This document shows, in pieces, positions 6,457 through 7,683 of a DNA stretch of 7,683 bases (the stretch's first letter is position 1; each line of letters starts with the position of its first letter). A program made the translations under genes and the position numbers. The notes beneath the pieces were generated by a model. That model made no database searches. It was given only the letters and a program-made list of their open reading frames with translations, and was not told the DNA's origin. Origin of the DNA: Alphaproteobacteria bacterium (GTDB lineage: Bacteria; Pseudomonadota; Alphaproteobacteria; GCA-2731375); contig JASLMY010000238.1 in the NCBI GenBank assembly GCA_030746295.1, positions 1-7,683 of the forward strand. The letters are read 5' to 3'.

Positions 6457-7347
6457 ATGAGACCGAGGATGCTGGGCGAGATCTCGCTGGCGCGGGTGTT
6501 GGAAAGCGAGGGCCCCTACGCCGAGCCGACCAACCTGTTGCCCGACGCGACGCCGGAAAACCTGGCACCCCATATGGACTGGCTGCAGCCCCGCGTCTTC
6601 GACCCGGCGACCGGCATGCTGGTGTTGGCGGTGCAGAGCTACGTCGTCCGCACCCGCCACCACACCATCCTGATCGACACCTGCGTCGGCGAGGAGAAGG
6701 AACGCTATCACAATGCCTCTTGGAACATGCGCCGCGACACCCGCTACCTCGCCGATCTGGCGGCCATGGGTCTCGCGCCCGAGGATATCGACTTCGTCAT
6801 GTGCACGCACCTCCACCCCGACCACGTCGGCTGGAACACGCGGCTGGTGGACGGCCGCTGGGTGCCGACCTTCCCCAACGCCAAATACGTCTTCTCGCAG
6901 ACCGAGTACGATTTCTGGGAGCCCAAGGCCAAGCGCGACAACCGCAAGTTCGGTGACGGCGCCATCGGCGACAGTGTCTTCCCAGTCGTCGAGGCGGGCC
7001 AAGCGCTGATGGTCGCGACCGACCATGCGCTGGACGACGAGGTCTGGCTCGAGCCCTCGCCCGGGCACACGCCGGGGCACGTCTCGATCCGGCTCGCCTC
7101 GGGCGGCGAGGAGGCGGTGATGTCGGGCGACCTGATCCACAGCCCCATCCAATGCGCCGAGCCCGACTGGTGCACGGTCGCCTGCTTCGACAAGGACCAG
7201 GCCCGCGCCACCCGCCGCGCCTTCCTGGAGGACTGCGCCGAGACCGGCCGGCTGGCGCTGACCGCCCACTTCCCCTCGCCCTCGATCGGCCGCTTCACCC
7301 GCCAGGGCGAGGTCTACCGATTCCTCTACGACGGCGAGGAGGCTTGA
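6457..7347 (+). CDS. Metallo-beta-lactamase-fold metallo-hydrolase
   Basis: This 296-residue protein has a full set of metal ligands for a dinuclear zinc site. They are THLHPDH (117-123; His118, His120, Asp122, His123), the distal His in PSPGHTPGH (His204 or His208), bridging Asp225 in SGDLIHSP and His271 in TAHFP. The core starts with LAVQSYVVRTRHHTILIDTC (58-77), the usual beta hairpin and LIDTG-like strand. There is no signal peptide, so it is cytosolic. WNTRLVDGRWVPTFPNAKYVFSQTEYDFW (126-154) is typical of a large proteobacterial group annotated only as MBL-fold hydrolase, related to AHL lactonases and methyl parathion hydrolase. The presence of Asp122 excludes a class B2-like site, and it need not be a beta-lactamase. 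It follows the SDR gene by 17 bp. A lactone or ester substrate produced by that SDR is a reasonable guess, but unproven. The stop codon touches the stop of the minus-strand gene downstream. Confidence 0.9.
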   Translation: MRPRMLGEISLARVLESEGPYAEPTNLLPDATPENLAPHMDWLQPRVFDPATGMLVLAVQSYVVRTRHHTILIDTCVGEEKERYHNASWNMRRDTRYLADLAAMGLAPEDIDFVMCTHLHPDHVGWNTRLVDGRWVPTFPNAKYVFSQTEYDFWEPKAKRDNRKFGDGAIGDSVFPVVEAGQALMVATDHALDDEVWLEPSPGHTPGHVSIRLASGGEEAVMSGDLIHSPIQCAEPDWCTVACFDKDQARATRRAFLEDCAETGRLALTAHFPSPSIGRFTRQGEVYRFLYDGEEA

Positions 7348-7683
7348 TCAGAGGCCGGGAAAGGCGTCGCGGACGGCACTCGTCGCCTTGGCGAGGCGGG
7401 CCTCGTGGGGGCCATCGATGGTGACGTAGGCGGCACCGATATCGTCGAGCAGCGCGCGGCACTCGTCGAAGAAGCGGCCGCGGTCCCCGACATCCGGGAA
7501 ATAGCGCTGGTCGTCGTCAACCCAGGGCGCGTCCGGCGTCAACAGGATATAGAGATCGGCCTGCTGCCGCTCGGCCCCGGGCCCCCCCCAGGCCCGGGCG
7601 CCGCCCGACAGGGGCCCGCCCCCCCCCCGGGTGTGGCCCGGGGGGGGGGGGAGAACCCGAAACAGAGGAGCGGGGGGTGGCGC
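7348..7683 (-). CDS. C-terminal part of a NadR-like AAA ATPase/kinase (AAA_28 type), 5' end missing
   Basis: The minus-strand frame is open from the right edge to TGA at 7350-7348. The reliable part (about 7348-7575) reads AERQQADLYILL, then TPDAPWVDDDQRYFPD, RGRFFDECRALLDDIGAAYV and TIDGPHEARLAKATSAV. This matches the C-terminal half of the P-loop domain found in E. coli NadR (ribosylnicotinamide kinase part) and free-standing AAA_28 ATPases: D-LY-LL--P--PWV-DD-R, an F-----L---G--Y--I pattern, and a final EAR---A. The Walker A motif would lie in the missing N-terminal part. Upstream of about 7576 the frame translates to a Gly/Pro/Arg-rich string that does not look like the family and coincides with homopolymer runs, so sequence error or a frameshift there is likely. 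TTG 7542 is an internal Leu, not a start. Substrate and partners are unknown. Confidence 0.6.
   Translation of the reverse strand, partial: APPPAPLFRVLPPPPGHTRGGGGPLSGGARAWGGPGAERQQADLYILLTPDAPWVDDDQRYFPDVGDRGRFFDECRALLDDIGAAYVTIDGPHEARLAKATSAVRDAFPGL
7576..7683. other. Homopolymer-rich, probably low-quality contig end
   Basis: The last ~108 bases contain C8 (7582-7589), C10 (7619-7628), G12 (7640-7651) and G6 (7672-7677), with several CCCGGG-like blocks. Nothing similar occurs in the preceding 7.5 kb. The coding pattern of the minus-strand ATPase gene degrades at the same place. I read this as assembly or sequencing error near a contig end rather than biology. Confidence 0.6.

Noticed and set aside
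5411..6568. 385-codon open frame on the minus strand
   Set aside because: It is antisense to the SDR gene, which has GGTGFVG, YxxxK and a ribosome binding site. The reverse product has no family-like pattern.
6403..7269. 288-codon minus-strand frame over the metallo-hydrolase
   Set aside because: Antisense to a gene with a complete MBL metal-ligand set and a good Shine-Dalgarno.
7619..7651. C-run/G-run stem near the right edge as a strong hairpin
   Set aside because: C10 and G12 could pair, but the stretch looks like assembly error and has no supporting context.

Overview
The window looks like a chromosomal piece of a GC-rich alphaproteobacterium, probably a Rhodospirillales-type lineage. 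This is an inference from roughly two-thirds G+C by eye, strongly GC-ending codons, a fused NAD(P)H-hydrate repair enzyme, a MatA-type malonyl-CoA decarboxylase, and an AceE-like 'transketolase' of a kind I associate with alphaproteobacteria. I see no tRNA, rRNA, CRISPR array, insertion sequence or phage gene.

Layout. From the left edge to about 5250 everything is on the minus strand. Read in transcription order there are a bifunctional NAD(P)H-hydrate epimerase/dehydratase (5248-3767), malonyl-CoA decarboxylase (3737-2340, 29 bp downstream and probably co-transcribed), a small uncharacterised protein with its own strong ribosome binding site and an AT-rich promoter-like region (2205-1960), and a thiamine-diphosphate enzyme of the AceE/transketolase superfamily (1802 to the left edge, C-terminus missing). 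A 219-bp divergent intergenic region separates these from a plus-strand pair: an NAD-dependent sugar epimerase/dehydratase-type SDR (5468-6439) and a metallo-beta-lactamase-fold hydrolase (6457-7347), 17 bp apart and almost certainly one operon. The right edge holds the C-terminal part of a minus-strand NadR-like AAA ATPase/kinase. Its stop codon abuts the hydrolase stop codon, and its upstream part runs into a homopolymer-rich stretch that looks like a poor-quality contig end.

How the genes fit together. The minus-strand genes are metabolic: cofactor repair, malonyl-CoA to acetyl-CoA, and a TPP enzyme of 2-oxoacid or ketose chemistry. The plus-strand pair suggests an oxidise-then-hydrolyse route, for example sugar to lactone to acid, but the substrates cannot be read from sequence. 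I found no clearly new defence, mobile or regulatory system. The points most worth a second look are the AceE-like enzyme without the E2-docking N-terminus, the low-GC islands confined to the hydrate-repair/decarboxylase stretch, and the SDR/MBL pair.
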